This document shows, one piece after another, positions 18,201 through 26,436 of a stretch of DNA of 64,000 nt. The DNA comes from Deltaproteobacteria bacterium. GTDB taxonomy: Bacteria; Bdellovibrionota; JACOXK01. Location of the stretch: assembly GCA_016186995.1 (NCBI GenBank), contig JACPKQ010000003.1:14160-78159 (forward strand). Direction: 5' to 3'. Under the pieces are notes generated by a model. That model had not been told where the DNA came from. It saw only the letters and a list, made by a program, of their open reading frames with translations, and made no database searches. The position numbers and the translations under genes were made by a program. Position 1 is the stretch's first letter. Each line of letters opens with the position of its first letter.

Positions 18201-18764
18201 CCTTCTTATGTTTTTGAAGGTGCTGTAGCAGATTTAGATTTGCAAAAATTCATTGCTGTTAAAAATGAGAAATTGAGTGATGAAATTCAAGGAAAGTTTT
18301 TTACACGCTGTATTGTAAGTGGAGAGGGTGTCCTTTGGGAACATTTTGTAAGCAATGCCCAAGGTAGTGGGGAGCTCATCATTAAAGATGGTAAGTTTTC
18401 ACATCTTAACATTATAAAATCTGTTTTAGATACTTTAAAGGTTTTTGGAGCCCAAATTCCTTCTGATTTAGATATCTCTGGAAATTATGAAAAGTTACAG
18501 GGCAATTTTGTTTTAGAGAAAGGAAATATCAAAACTGATAATCTGCGTTTAGATGCAAGAGATTATTATGTTACTTTAGATGGTATTTATAATTTAGATA
18601 CAAGTTTGGATTATAAAGGAAGATATAATTTTAAAAGAAGAGGATTTGGGTTTCCTATCTATGTCGACATTACAGGAACTTTAAACAAACCCGAAGTTCA
18701 CCCCGATGTTCAGGAGTACCTTAAAAACATCATTACCAACGTCATTACAGACATCTTTAACTGA
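15228..18764 (+). CDS. AsmA-like outer-membrane biogenesis protein
   Basis: This 1178-residue protein has one N-terminal membrane helix (residues ~12-38, LVRSLIFGGVFLAIIFSFLI) and then a long beta-rich periplasmic region. The first part, WKGKLETFLKTYVTAEISLGDFKF with LGLEIDNVEV, matches the AsmA N-terminal pattern. The C-terminal part (SGELIIKDGKFSHLNIIKSV to TGTLNKPEVHPDVQEYLKN) matches the AsmA_2/DUF-type C-terminal domain. Such proteins are thought to bridge the envelope and move phospholipids or affect outer-membrane assembly. The upstream 238 bases hold TTGACT at 15184, a possible -35, but the -10 is weak. It stands alone and is followed by repeats. Confidence 0.82.
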   Translation: MASFSLNHKKILVRSLIFGGVFLAIIFSFLILLNILVNPDLWKGKLETFLKTYVTAEISLGDFKFQTLKGLGLEIDNVEVVQNEKKVFSTRKLKILLSPRSVLRFRPSWRIVFEEPQAFLSLGRDDRFNFSDLIKIQKTRTEENEEKKTSLVMKFLAASVFDFHFNNGKFDFVNEKKNQSVHLENFSLDLTRMGIDQEIGIQLKGVLSPFKDFGVSLAGESEFSGNVRLLSLSPLKFHTAGSFNLDKVNITYQEELFSKPLGSKLSFYSSLTVEEFQKYLGEFHIGLEGVNILGKIEEDEVLVETNYFVAESLKKFLKPLEVLDISGGVQLKLSLKGEGFQKRNLNLITDNVYLKIPPILKGAHIEEKVKVNGHYEVDLEGVEIQKLKGTGGVDLTRAKIVYEGDPKKTYFKKEPMVPLFAQGEFQYTQESGIFFKKLEAQLDQFSFLISKEAYFKDWNHKKISLETSQLDFEKLALFFPTIQGMKIEQGILEPTVFEFDNTQLRSHIVFHNIRGDVSALPKLSQKTFIQKGFFGLTGEAHIELDGNTLTYFDGKVYSDLDKVHFQYGDYFQKSDNQSLKIESEVSLKGEKWMTQGKLKFRDFGVSLSGEMFNEFLKIHFVTKEVHVENVSQLSPFLKDYDLRQGLLDCEASITGNIRGPFVQIDGALHKVQGKIASKKELAPGLNIQGPFFVNSDFKVVTDQKSTQIKSLKVELFLNTSEIEYKNLFKKKKDEDLELKLMASQENGKTLIQEGDLKFKNIPFKIGGSITDLKKGIFNLSVASKISDMSVLHSTIPQLKEMEAQGEIVFSGTVQKKSEEEKIKFKQDITLQKASLKLKGLQPRLHNIQGSFTLEDKALTIKNLQVRAADSDLTVYGDLKDIDHPKGSFSFHSDFFNFDKVLQGDEKRKPSTQEKSDSMGIVETLKTAPFFKNLDVSGKIDFKKGILSQFQFEDFSASLSLKGLVFNLTKLSTKTYGGKIAATTMIRFTDVKPSYVFEGAVADLDLQKFIAVKNEKLSDEIQGKFFTRCIVSGEGVLWEHFVSNAQGSGELIIKDGKFSHLNIIKSVLDTLKVFGAQIPSDLDISGNYEKLQGNFVLEKGNIKTDNLRLDARDYYVTLDGIYNLDTSLDYKGRYNFKRRGFGFPIYVDITGTLNKPEVHPDVQEYLKNIITNVITDIFN

Positions 18765-18791
18765 TTAGATAAAAACTTTAAGTTCTTGGTG

Positions 18792-19033
18792 GTCACCTCA
18801 TATAAAGTTACCTAGTATATTTTTCAGGCACAGCGGTTGTTTTTCCCTGCGAGAAAAACACCGCACGCCTCTCGGCCTCGCTCTTTTTTACTGTATAGGA
18901 AAGGCTAACTTAACTACAGGAGTCACTTTTTTATGAATCATTTTTGTGAAACTAAAAAATGATTCATAAAAGCCTAGGGCCCGCTTAGGCCTCCGAGACG
19001 GCCTTCAAAACATACTAGGTAACTTTATGTGAC
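18792..19033. repeat. 242-bp palindromic (MITE-like) element
   Basis: The ends are inverted repeats. ATAAAGTTACCTAGTAT at 18802-18818 is matched exactly, inverted, at 19012-19028, with GTCAC/GTGAC outside (18792 and 19033). Inside are two more hairpins: GCGGT(T)GTTTTTC paired with GAAAAACACCGC (18833-18864), and ATGAATCATTTTT paired with AAAAATGATTCAT (18933-18967). No coding frame is present. The overall form is that of a miniature inverted-repeat element or a structured repeat. It lies 28 bases after the AsmA-like gene. Confidence 0.72.
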
Positions 19034-19053
19034 AGAATTTGAGTTTATGTAAA

Positions 19054-19210
19054 GCTAACCTTTCAAATTTTGCGGAAGTAAAGCGCAGCCTACGGTTCGT
19101 AAATATTCAAAACTGTGTATCCCGGACAGTGCTTTAGCACTTACGGGATCAAGAAGAGTTCATGTTGGATAACTACAGCGAGCCATGAAGCAAAATTTAG
19201 GAAGGTTAGC
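19054..19210. repeat. ~157-bp palindromic element, copy 2
   Basis: This is the homologue of the element at 2824-2981. The outer arms are GCTAACCTTTCAAATTTTG (19054-19072) and its near-perfect inverse at 19191-19210. The core hairpin is ATCCCG-GAC-AGTGCT-TT-AGCACT-TA-CGGGAT at 19119-19149, followed by AGCGAGCCATGAAGC as in copy 1. The arm sequence differs from copy 1 but is still self-complementary. Together with the 242-bp element it fills the spacer before accD. Confidence 0.7.
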
Positions 19211-19305
19211 AAGAACCTAAGTATCGGAAACAAAACACCCAGTCCCAACTCTCTCATGGATAACTGTAACTTGAAAAGTTGTGTAAATTATGAAAGATAT
19301 AAAGC

Positions 19306-20148
19306 ATGCCTTCATGGTTTAAAGAGATCCAAACCCCCAAAATCAAAACCCGAAATGAAGTTTCAAAAATACCTCAAGGAGTGTGGGTTAATTGTTCTCG
19401 TTGTCGAGAGATCATTCATAAAGAAGATTTAAAAAAACATCTTTTTGTGTGCGTGAAGTGCAATTATCATTTTCGTGTTTCTGCTTATCAAAGAGTAGAA
19501 ATGCTTTTAGATAAAAATTCTTTTCAAGAATATGATCAAGATTTAACCTCACCTAATCCACTTAATTTTGAAGATAGTATGACTTATGAAGAGAGGCTTC
19601 AAAAGTCAGAGAAAAAAACAGGGTTAAAAGATGCTATTGTAACAGGGTATGGCACAATTAATGGGGGAGAAGTTCTCATAGGCGCTTTTGATTTTAGTTT
19701 TATGGGCGGCAGTATGGGGCTTGTTGTAGGTGATAAAATTGCACGTCTTTTTGAAAAGGCAATACTCACAAAACTTCCTGTTATTATTATTTCTTCTTCA
19801 GGAGGAGCGCGTATGCAGGAAGGGATTATTTCTCTTATGCAAATGGCAAAAACACTGGCTTTATTGTCCCAATTTCGAAAAGCAAAAAGGCCTTTTATTT
19901 CTGTTTTAACAGACCCAACAACAGGGGGGGTGGCAGCAAGTTTTGCAATGAGAGGAGATATTATTTTAGCAGAGCCTGAAGCTCTTATTGGATTTGCAGG
20001 GCCTCGAGTCATTGAACAAACAATAAAACAAAAGTTACCTCAGGGTTTTCAACGGGCTGAGTTTTTGCTTGAACATGGCATGATTGATATGATTGTTGAC
20101 CGAACTGAGCTTAAAACTCAACTTTCAAAACTTATCAAAATGCTGTAG
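19306..20148 (+). CDS. accD: Acetyl-CoA carboxylase carboxyltransferase subunit beta
   Basis: AccD transfers the carboxyl group from carboxybiotin to acetyl-CoA, with AccA, in fatty-acid synthesis. The N terminus (MPSWFKEIQTPKIKTR) and the four-cysteine zinc ribbon (CSRC and CVKC, residues ~31-53) are typical. The crotonase-like core follows with GGSMGLVVGDKIARL, SSSGGARMQEG, DPTTGGVAASFAM and FAGPRVIEQTI. The length of 280 aa is normal. It is followed after ten bases by folC, the common accD-folC order. AccA is not in the window. Confidence 0.96.
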   Translation: MPSWFKEIQTPKIKTRNEVSKIPQGVWVNCSRCREIIHKEDLKKHLFVCVKCNYHFRVSAYQRVEMLLDKNSFQEYDQDLTSPNPLNFEDSMTYEERLQKSEKKTGLKDAIVTGYGTINGGEVLIGAFDFSFMGGSMGLVVGDKIARLFEKAILTKLPVIIISSSGGARMQEGIISLMQMAKTLALLSQFRKAKRPFISVLTDPTTGGVAASFAMRGDIILAEPEALIGFAGPRVIEQTIKQKLPQGFQRAEFLLEHGMIDMIVDRTELKTQLSKLIKML

Positions 20149-20158
20149 TTTCACTTTC

Positions 20159-21406
20159 ATGACGAGTGAAAAAAGTTATTCTTTAGACCAATATTTTCTT
20201 CAGTACCCACCTCAAAAGCAGGATTATTCTCTTAAAGCAATAGAAAATCGTTTGGATGAATTGGGTGGATTTCATAAGGATCTAAAAGTTATCCATGTTG
20301 CTGGTACTAATGGTAAAGGTTCTGTATGCGCTTATTTAACATCCATTTTAAATAAAGCTCACTATTCTGTTGGAACTTATACTTCACCCCATCTCCTCAA
20401 TATTAAAGAGCGGATTCAAATAGATAGACAAATGCTTTCTGATGATGAGTGGTGGAGTGCTGTAGAAAAGTATCAATCTTATTTTCAAGGACTTTCTTAT
20501 TTTGAGGTTCTCACATTTTTATCTTTTATTCTTTTTAAGCAGAGAAATGTTGATTTTGTCGTTTTAGAAACAGGAATGGGAGGGCGGCTTGATGCTACAA
20601 ATGTGTGCCATCCACTTTTAAGTGTTATTACAAATGTAGATTATGACCACATGGGTCATTTAGGAAATACTTTAGAAAAAATCGCGTTTGAAAAAATGGG
20701 TATTATTAAAAAAGATGCTCCTGTTGTCAGTGGCCTAACGCAAGAACCACTTCAAAATAGACTCAGAGAAAAAGCCTATTCTTTGAATTCGCCAAGTTAT
20801 CTGTTACACAAAGACTTTCAGTATGAGTTTAGTGCTTTAAAATATCCTCACAAAAATCAGTTTGTTTTTTATGGAGAAGAAAAAAAAACATTTGAAGATT
20901 TAAACATTTGGAATTTTTTCTTATTTGAGAATCTTTCACTTGTGCTTAAGTGCGTGGAGGTTTTAAGGGAAGAGGGGATTCTTATTTCAGAGGAAGCTTT
21001 GGAAGAAGGAGTGAGAGATTTTAAGTGGCCAGCAAGAATGGAAATCATTCAAAAAAAGCCTCTCATTTTATTTGATGTGGCCCATAATCCCCATGCGTTT
21101 CATTGTTTGAAAAAGAGCTTGCTTAGTTTCTTTGATTGGGATCACATTTATTTTTTGCTCGGCATTGTACGTGATAAAGAGTGGTCTCAGATGATAGATA
21201 TTATTCAAACTTTAAACCCTATTATGGGGGTTGCCTCTTTTGAATCTCAAAGAAGCTGGGATGTTCACGATATTAAAAACGTTGAGTTTAAATTTTCTTC
21301 TATGAAGGAAGGCTTTGATTTTTTTAAAGATAAACTTACTGAAAGTGATTTATTGTGTGTGACGGGTTCTCTTTATTCAGTTTCTGAAGTTAAAAAATAT
21401 GTTTAA
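20159..21406 (+). CDS. folC: Folylpolyglutamate/dihydrofolate synthase
   Basis: FolC adds glutamate to folates, and in many bacteria also makes dihydrofolate from dihydropteroate. The Mur-ligase-type ATP motif is VIHVAGTNGKGSVCAYL. The substrate block TSPHLLNIKERIQID and the segment METGMGGRLDATNV follow. The C-terminal ligase domain contains FDVAHNPHAF. I chose ATG 20159, ten bases after accD. The frame is open further upstream to 20093 but that part overlaps accD coding sequence and lacks family similarity. The 3' end overlaps lptD by eight bases. Confidence 0.94.
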   Translation: MTSEKSYSLDQYFLQYPPQKQDYSLKAIENRLDELGGFHKDLKVIHVAGTNGKGSVCAYLTSILNKAHYSVGTYTSPHLLNIKERIQIDRQMLSDDEWWSAVEKYQSYFQGLSYFEVLTFLSFILFKQRNVDFVVLETGMGGRLDATNVCHPLLSVITNVDYDHMGHLGNTLEKIAFEKMGIIKKDAPVVSGLTQEPLQNRLREKAYSLNSPSYLLHKDFQYEFSALKYPHKNQFVFYGEEKKTFEDLNIWNFFLFENLSLVLKCVEVLREEGILISEEALEEGVRDFKWPARMEIIQKKPLILFDVAHNPHAFHCLKKSLLSFFDWDHIYFLLGIVRDKEWSQMIDIIQTLNPIMGVASFESQRSWDVHDIKNVEFKFSSMKEGFDFFKDKLTESDLLCVTGSLYSVSEVKKYV

Positions 21407-23618
21407 CCTAAAAAAAATCTTTTTTTTCATATTTTGTATTTCTTTCTTTTTTCATTATTTAAGCTATGCCGCCCTATCAAATAAAATTCACTATAAAGCT
21501 AAAAACTATTCATTTGATCCACTTACACAAAAACTGATTCTGTCAGGCGGAATTGATTTTGGTTATGGGGAAGATAAGGTTCAGGCAGAAAAAGCAGAAA
21601 TTGATATTAAAAATAAAATTATTACAGTTGAGGGTCAGGTTCTTCTTAAAATAAGTGATGGAACTGAGATTTCTGCTCAAAAAGTTATTTACCATTATGA
21701 TACCCAACTTGCTAAAATTTTTGAAGGAAGAGTGACTCAAGGCTCCAGCATTCTTGTTGCTTCAGAGGTTGATAAAGTAGGACCTAAAAAATACAAGCTT
21801 ACAAATGGTTATTGGACATCTTGTCAGCATTGTGAAGATGAATCACCTGATTGGAGGATATGGGGGCTTTCAACAACAGCTACCATTGAAGAATACGGTT
21901 TTGTAACAAGTCCTGTTTTATATATAAAAGGTTTGCCTGTTTTTTGGTTGCCTTTTCTTATTTTACCCATCAAAAATGAAAGACAATCAGGTTTGTTGTT
22001 TCCCAAACATTCTTTTAGTGACAACCATGGATGGGCATTTTTAAACCAGTTTTTTTTGGCTTTAACTCCTCATCAAGATATGACATTTTCTCATCATTGG
22101 TATGAAAAAAGAGGACAAAAGTATGGTTTGGAATATCGATTAACACCAGCACAAAATTTTTCAGCCGTGTTGAACTCTTATTATCTTAATGATCGTAAAT
22201 ATGGAAAAATCTTCCCTGAACGTCGAGGGGCTGCTTTTTATAGACATTCATGGGATATTTCAAAAAATTGGAGCCATAAATTTAAAGCTGCATGGTTAAG
22301 TGATGCAGATTATCCAGATGATTTTTCTAAAGAAGTTTCTCATTTTTCTGGTGAGACACCCTTAGAAAAGAGCTCAGCTTCTGAATCCAATTTTTTTGTA
22401 TCTTGGCATACCCCTTATAGTAATCTAACAACTGAAGCTGTATATTATCAAAATCTTTTGTCGGCTCACCCTCGCAATTCAAATCAAAATACAGTACATA
22501 AATTGCCAGAGCTTGGTTTGTTTATTCATTCGCTACCATTTTCACGTGATCTGCCTCTGTATTTTAACTTAGAAAGCTCTTATGCTCATTTTAGTAATTT
22601 AGGTAAAAATGATTTTATTGATGGTAATAATAATGGACAATTCGATATTAAAAATGAACAAGATATTTTGTTGAAGGCTCATCGCCTCGATTTATTTCCA
22701 AGGCTTATATTGCCTTTTCATATGGGAAAAGCTTTTGAATTCATACCTGAAGTAGGGTATCGTGATACGCGTTATCTTAAAGGAGCCTCTCAAGGTTGGG
22801 GAACTCGTTCTCTTTTTCGTTTTAGAACAAATCTTTTAACCAATTTTGAAAAGATTTTTTATTTTCCAGAAGAAAAGGAAGTGAAGGCTTCAAGGCATTC
22901 TGTTGAACCACGTTTGGAGTGGACTTATATCCCAAGAATTGAAACCACAGGGTTGCCTCAGTTTGATAGTGTAGATCAGATTGAGGCTTCCCATAAAATA
23001 AGTTATTTTCTTTCAAGCTGGCTTCATTTTAAAAACGTTTCACTAGATGAATCAAATAAGAAAGAGACCCATACTTACCCAAAGGCTTTAGAGTTTCGAC
23101 TCTTTCAAACACTCGATTTAAAAAGGGTTTTTAATCATGAAAAAAATCCTTGGGAGGATTTAACAGCAAAATTACAACTTGATTTTTTACATTTTGATGC
23201 ATCAATAGAAAATATTTTTGATGGAAACCGTTTATTTTTAAAAAATAATACAACAAGTTTTACTATATCAGATAGTTTTTCTAATTCTTATACGTTATCC
23301 CATAATTATGTTAGAGATACATCTCACAACGTCAGTTTTGGGGTTAACCTTAATTTTATAGAGTGGCTCAAACTTTATGGAACGAGTAATTACTCGTTAA
23401 CGAGTCATCAATTTTTAGAACATAAGGCAGGTTTTCAAATTTTACCTACTTCACAGTGTTGGATGTTCAAAATGGATTTAATAAATACAAAAGATAGAGG
23501 ATGGATTTATACTGTAGCTTTTGAGATTATTTTTAGCCCCGAAAGCAAAATTCTTCTTATTGATCCTGCGACTGAAAATCCTCATGAATTTTTAACAGGT
23601 TCGAAAAAACCAAAATGA
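21399..23618 (+). CDS. lptD: LPS-assembly outer-membrane protein LptD
   Basis: LptD is the outer-membrane translocon that inserts lipopolysaccharide, so the organism very likely makes LPS. A signal peptide (residues 1-24, KIFFFIFCISFFFHYLSYAA) is followed by an N-terminal OstA/LptA-like domain (DKVQAEKAEIDIKNKIITVEG). The conserved boundary motif GYWTSCQHCEDESPDWRIW comes next, then a long beta-barrel with alternating aromatic strands. The C-terminal barrel has FRFRTNLLTNF and SVEPRLEWTYIP. It is 739 aa, within the family range. It overlaps folC by eight bases and pabA by four, a tight operon. Confidence 0.92.
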   Translation: MFNLKKIFFFIFCISFFFHYLSYAALSNKIHYKAKNYSFDPLTQKLILSGGIDFGYGEDKVQAEKAEIDIKNKIITVEGQVLLKISDGTEISAQKVIYHYDTQLAKIFEGRVTQGSSILVASEVDKVGPKKYKLTNGYWTSCQHCEDESPDWRIWGLSTTATIEEYGFVTSPVLYIKGLPVFWLPFLILPIKNERQSGLLFPKHSFSDNHGWAFLNQFFLALTPHQDMTFSHHWYEKRGQKYGLEYRLTPAQNFSAVLNSYYLNDRKYGKIFPERRGAAFYRHSWDISKNWSHKFKAAWLSDADYPDDFSKEVSHFSGETPLEKSSASESNFFVSWHTPYSNLTTEAVYYQNLLSAHPRNSNQNTVHKLPELGLFIHSLPFSRDLPLYFNLESSYAHFSNLGKNDFIDGNNNGQFDIKNEQDILLKAHRLDLFPRLILPFHMGKAFEFIPEVGYRDTRYLKGASQGWGTRSLFRFRTNLLTNFEKIFYFPEEKEVKASRHSVEPRLEWTYIPRIETTGLPQFDSVDQIEASHKISYFLSSWLHFKNVSLDESNKKETHTYPKALEFRLFQTLDLKRVFNHEKNPWEDLTAKLQLDFLHFDASIENIFDGNRLFLKNNTTSFTISDSFSNSYTLSHNYVRDTSHNVSFGVNLNFIEWLKLYGTSNYSLTSHQFLEHKAGFQILPTSQCWMFKMDLINTKDRGWIYTVAFEIIFSPESKILLIDPATENPHEFLTGSKKPK

Positions 23619-24199
23619 TTCTACTGATTGATAACTATGATTCTTTTACTTTTAATCTTCTTCAGTATTTAGAAGAAAATAAGATTTCAGTTGCTGTTGT
23701 AAAGAATGATCACATTTTTTCAAATAAATTAATTCTCAATAAATGCCAGGCTCTTGTGATTTCGCCAGGGCCGGGAGTTCCAGAAACTTCCGGAGAAATT
23801 CTTCGACTCATTCAAGAATATGCTCAAAAAAAGCCTATTTTAGGTGTTTGTTTAGGGCATCAAGCACTTAATAATGCCTTTGGAGGAAGATTAAAACACG
23901 CGCAAAGAATTATGCATGGGAAAACATCACGCATGAGCCATGATGGGCGGGGTGTTTTTTTGAACCTTCCTCAAGAAACACCAGTTATGCGTTATCATTC
24001 TTTTGTGGTTGATGAAGAGTATCTTCCAACTTGTCTTAAGGTGACCGCACGAGCAGAAGATGGAAGTATTATGGGGCTTCGCCATGAAAGCTTACCCTTA
24101 GAAGGGGTACAGTTTCATCCAGAGTCTATATTGACAAGTTTTGGAAAAGCGATTATCAAAAACTTTTTAGATTTCAATAAGTTAGTTAATTCTGTCTAG
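23615..24199 (+). CDS. Class I glutamine amidotransferase, PabA/TrpG type
   Basis: This subunit releases ammonia from glutamine for aminodeoxychorismate or anthranilate synthase. The opening MILLIDNYDSFTFNLLQYL is diagnostic. The oxyanion segment SPGPGVPETSG, the nucleophile GVCLGHQAL (Cys) and the His-Glu pair in VQFHPESILTSFG complete the triad. No TrpE/PabB partner is adjacent. Its place with folC favours folate (PabA), but the same protein often serves both pathways. ATGA overlap with lptD shows coupling. Confidence 0.9.
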   Translation: MILLIDNYDSFTFNLLQYLEENKISVAVVKNDHIFSNKLILNKCQALVISPGPGVPETSGEILRLIQEYAQKKPILGVCLGHQALNNAFGGRLKHAQRIMHGKTSRMSHDGRGVFLNLPQETPVMRYHSFVVDEEYLPTCLKVTARAEDGSIMGLRHESLPLEGVQFHPESILTSFGKAIIKNFLDFNKLVNSV

Positions 24200-24224
24200 A
24201 ATTATATTCTTCCGGAGAGTTTTT

Positions 24225-25226
24225 GTGGTTAAAGTGGGTATTAATGGTTTAGGGCGAATAGGACGTTCTATTTTTCGTGTTGCATTTCAAAATGCAAACT
24301 TTGAAATTGCAGCCGTCAATGGGTTAGATTCAGCTCTCACCAAGGCACATTTACTCCAATATGATTCTGTTCATGGGCGTTATCAACGCTCTGTTCAAGT
24401 GACTCAAAGGGGTTTTTCGGTTGATGGAAAAGAAATTTCTGTTTTAAACTTTTCTCATCCATCCTCCATTCCTTGGAAAGATTATGGGGTTTCACTTGTC
24501 TTAGAGTGCACCGGTGTTTTTCGAAAAAGAGAACAAGCAGCCTTGCATTTAAAAAGTGGTGCTAAAAAAGTTATTATCTCTGCACCTAGTTCAGATGCTG
24601 ACCTTACAGTTGTTATGGGGGTTAATCACAAGGAATATAAGCCTCAAAGACATCATGTTATTTCAAATGCTTCTTGCACAACAAATTGTTTAACTCCTGT
24701 TTTAGCAGTTTTAGATAAAGAATTTGGAATTGAAAAAGCGCACATGACAACCATTCACTCTTATACCGCTGATCAAAGATTGTTAGATTTACCCCATAAA
24801 GATTTAAGACGTGCGAGAGCTGCTTCTTTAAATATGATTCCAACCACCACAGGAGCTTCAAAAACTGCAACCCTTGTTCTTCCGCAGTTGAAAGATAAGG
24901 TGACAGGTTTAGCTATGAGGGTTCCAACACCTTGTGCTTCTTTGATTGATCTTGTGGCACATGTGAGAAAAACTGCAACCAAAGAAAGTGTCAATCAAGC
25001 CTTAGAGAGGGCCAGTGAAACCAGGTTTAAAAATATTTTAGGTTTTTCGAATAAACCACTTGTTTCTTCGGACTACATAGGAGACCCAAGATCTTCTATT
25101 GTAGATGGAGAGCTTACAGATGTTGTGGGTGAAAACCTTGTGAAAGTGATTTCATGGTATGACAATGAAATTGCTTTTTCACATCGAATGGTTGAACTGG
25201 CAGAGCTTGTTGCCGAAGGTCTCTAA
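24225..25226 (+). CDS. gap: Glyceraldehyde-3-phosphate dehydrogenase
   Basis: GAPDH converts glyceraldehyde-3-phosphate to 1,3-bisphosphoglycerate with NAD(P). The Rossmann start is VKVGINGLGRIGRSIFR. The catalytic cysteine lies in SNASCTTNCLTPVL, the base is the His in TIHSYTADQRLLDLPH, and the end WYDNEIAFSHRMVEL is typical. The start is GTG 24225 with a GGAGAG Shine-Dalgarno nine bases or so upstream. It is the first gene of gap-pgk-tpiA-secG. Only one base separates its stop from pgk. The residue pattern around NGLDSALTKAHLLQYDSVHG is ordinary for the phosphorylating enzyme. Confidence 0.97.
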   Translation: MVKVGINGLGRIGRSIFRVAFQNANFEIAAVNGLDSALTKAHLLQYDSVHGRYQRSVQVTQRGFSVDGKEISVLNFSHPSSIPWKDYGVSLVLECTGVFRKREQAALHLKSGAKKVIISAPSSDADLTVVMGVNHKEYKPQRHHVISNASCTTNCLTPVLAVLDKEFGIEKAHMTTIHSYTADQRLLDLPHKDLRRARAASLNMIPTTTGASKTATLVLPQLKDKVTGLAMRVPTPCASLIDLVAHVRKTATKESVNQALERASETRFKNILGFSNKPLVSSDYIGDPRSSIVDGELTDVVGENLVKVISWYDNEIAFSHRMVELAELVAEGL

Positions 25227-25227
25227 A

Positions 25228-26436
25228 ATGCCGCTTCACTATTTTAATCATATCATTAAAACAGTTGATGAACTTCCAATTCATGAGGGAGACCGAGTTT
25301 TTTTGCGATGTGATTTTAATGTTCCTCTTGATAAGAATAGGAATATACTAGATGACACTCGCATTCGAGCTTCACTCCCTACAATCCAATATCTTCTTGA
25401 TAAAAAATCAAAACTTATTTTAGCCTCTCATTTAGGGCGCCCTAAAGATGCCCCCGCACAAGAGTTTAGCTTAGAGCCTGTTGGCAGACGCCTCTCAGAG
25501 CTTCTTAAAAAAGATGTTATTGTGGCAGATGATTGTATAGGTGAAGGGATTCAAAAAGTTTTAGAAGATGTGGGGCCTGAACAAATTCTTCTTCTTGAAA
25601 ATCTGCGCTTTAATTCTGGGGAAAAGAAAAATAACCCTGCTTTTGCACACCACATGTCTTTATTTGTAGATGTTTATGTGAATGATGCTTTTGGAGTAAG
25701 TCATAGATCTGATGCTTCTGTAGAGGCTTTACCTCATCTTATTAAAAGAAGAGGGTGTGGTTTTCTTATTCAAAAAGAGGTTGAAAATCTCACGCGTGTT
25801 TTGGAACACCCTGAAAGACCTTATGTAGCTATCATTGGAGGTTCAAAAGTATCTGACAAAATAGGGCTTTTAAGAAATCTTATGGTGAAAGCTGATATTG
25901 TGCTTGTAGGAGGAGCCTTGGCATATACCTTGTTGAAAGCAAAAGGGGTAGAGGTGGGAGATTCTTTGGTTGAGGATGAAAAATTACAATTAGCAAAAAA
26001 TCTTTTCGAAAAAGCAGTTCAAGAAAAGGTAGAGCTTGTTTTACCCTGTGATCATATTGTGAAAAAAGAAAATGAGAAAGATAGTGAGTATATCATGACG
26101 GAAAACCAAAATATTCAAAAAGGTTTTTGTGGAGTTGATATTGGGCCAAAAACAATTTCAAAATTTTCATATTATATTTCTCGTGCCAAAACTATTTTTT
26201 GGAATGGGCCTTTGGGTATTTATGAAAAACCTCCTTATGATGCTGGAACACGTGCTATTGCTCAATTAGTGGGTGAAAGTTCTGTCTATTCTATTGTAGG
26301 AGGAGGAGATTGCGTTGCTGCGGTTGCCCAAGCAGGGGTTCTCCATAAAATTTCTCACATTTCAACAGGTGGTGGAGCAAGTCTTGAATTTTTAGAAGGG
26401 AAAATTCTTCCAGGATTAATGAGCTTAAAATCATGA
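25228..26436 (+). CDS. pgk: Phosphoglycerate kinase
   Basis: PGK makes ATP from 1,3-bisphosphoglycerate. Visible motifs are the N-terminal substrate site VFLRCDFNVPLD and ASHLGRPKD, the basic/loop segment FVNDAFGVSHR-type (YVNDAFGVSHRSDASV), the hinge AIIGGSKVSDKIGLL and the nucleotide loop GGGDCVAAV with STGGGASLEFLEG. I chose ATG 25228 (402 aa), one base after gap. An open extension into gap has no PGK similarity. It overlaps tpiA by four bases (ATGA). Confidence 0.96.
   Translation: MPLHYFNHIIKTVDELPIHEGDRVFLRCDFNVPLDKNRNILDDTRIRASLPTIQYLLDKKSKLILASHLGRPKDAPAQEFSLEPVGRRLSELLKKDVIVADDCIGEGIQKVLEDVGPEQILLLENLRFNSGEKKNNPAFAHHMSLFVDVYVNDAFGVSHRSDASVEALPHLIKRRGCGFLIQKEVENLTRVLEHPERPYVAIIGGSKVSDKIGLLRNLMVKADIVLVGGALAYTLLKAKGVEVGDSLVEDEKLQLAKNLFEKAVQEKVELVLPCDHIVKKENEKDSEYIMTENQNIQKGFCGVDIGPKTISKFSYYISRAKTIFWNGPLGIYEKPPYDAGTRAIAQLVGESSVYSIVGGGDCVAAVAQAGVLHKISHISTGGGASLEFLEGKILPGLMSLKS

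Noticed and set aside
19115-19432. 105-codon frame upstream of and into accD
   Set aside because: It reads the palindromic element and then accD out of frame.
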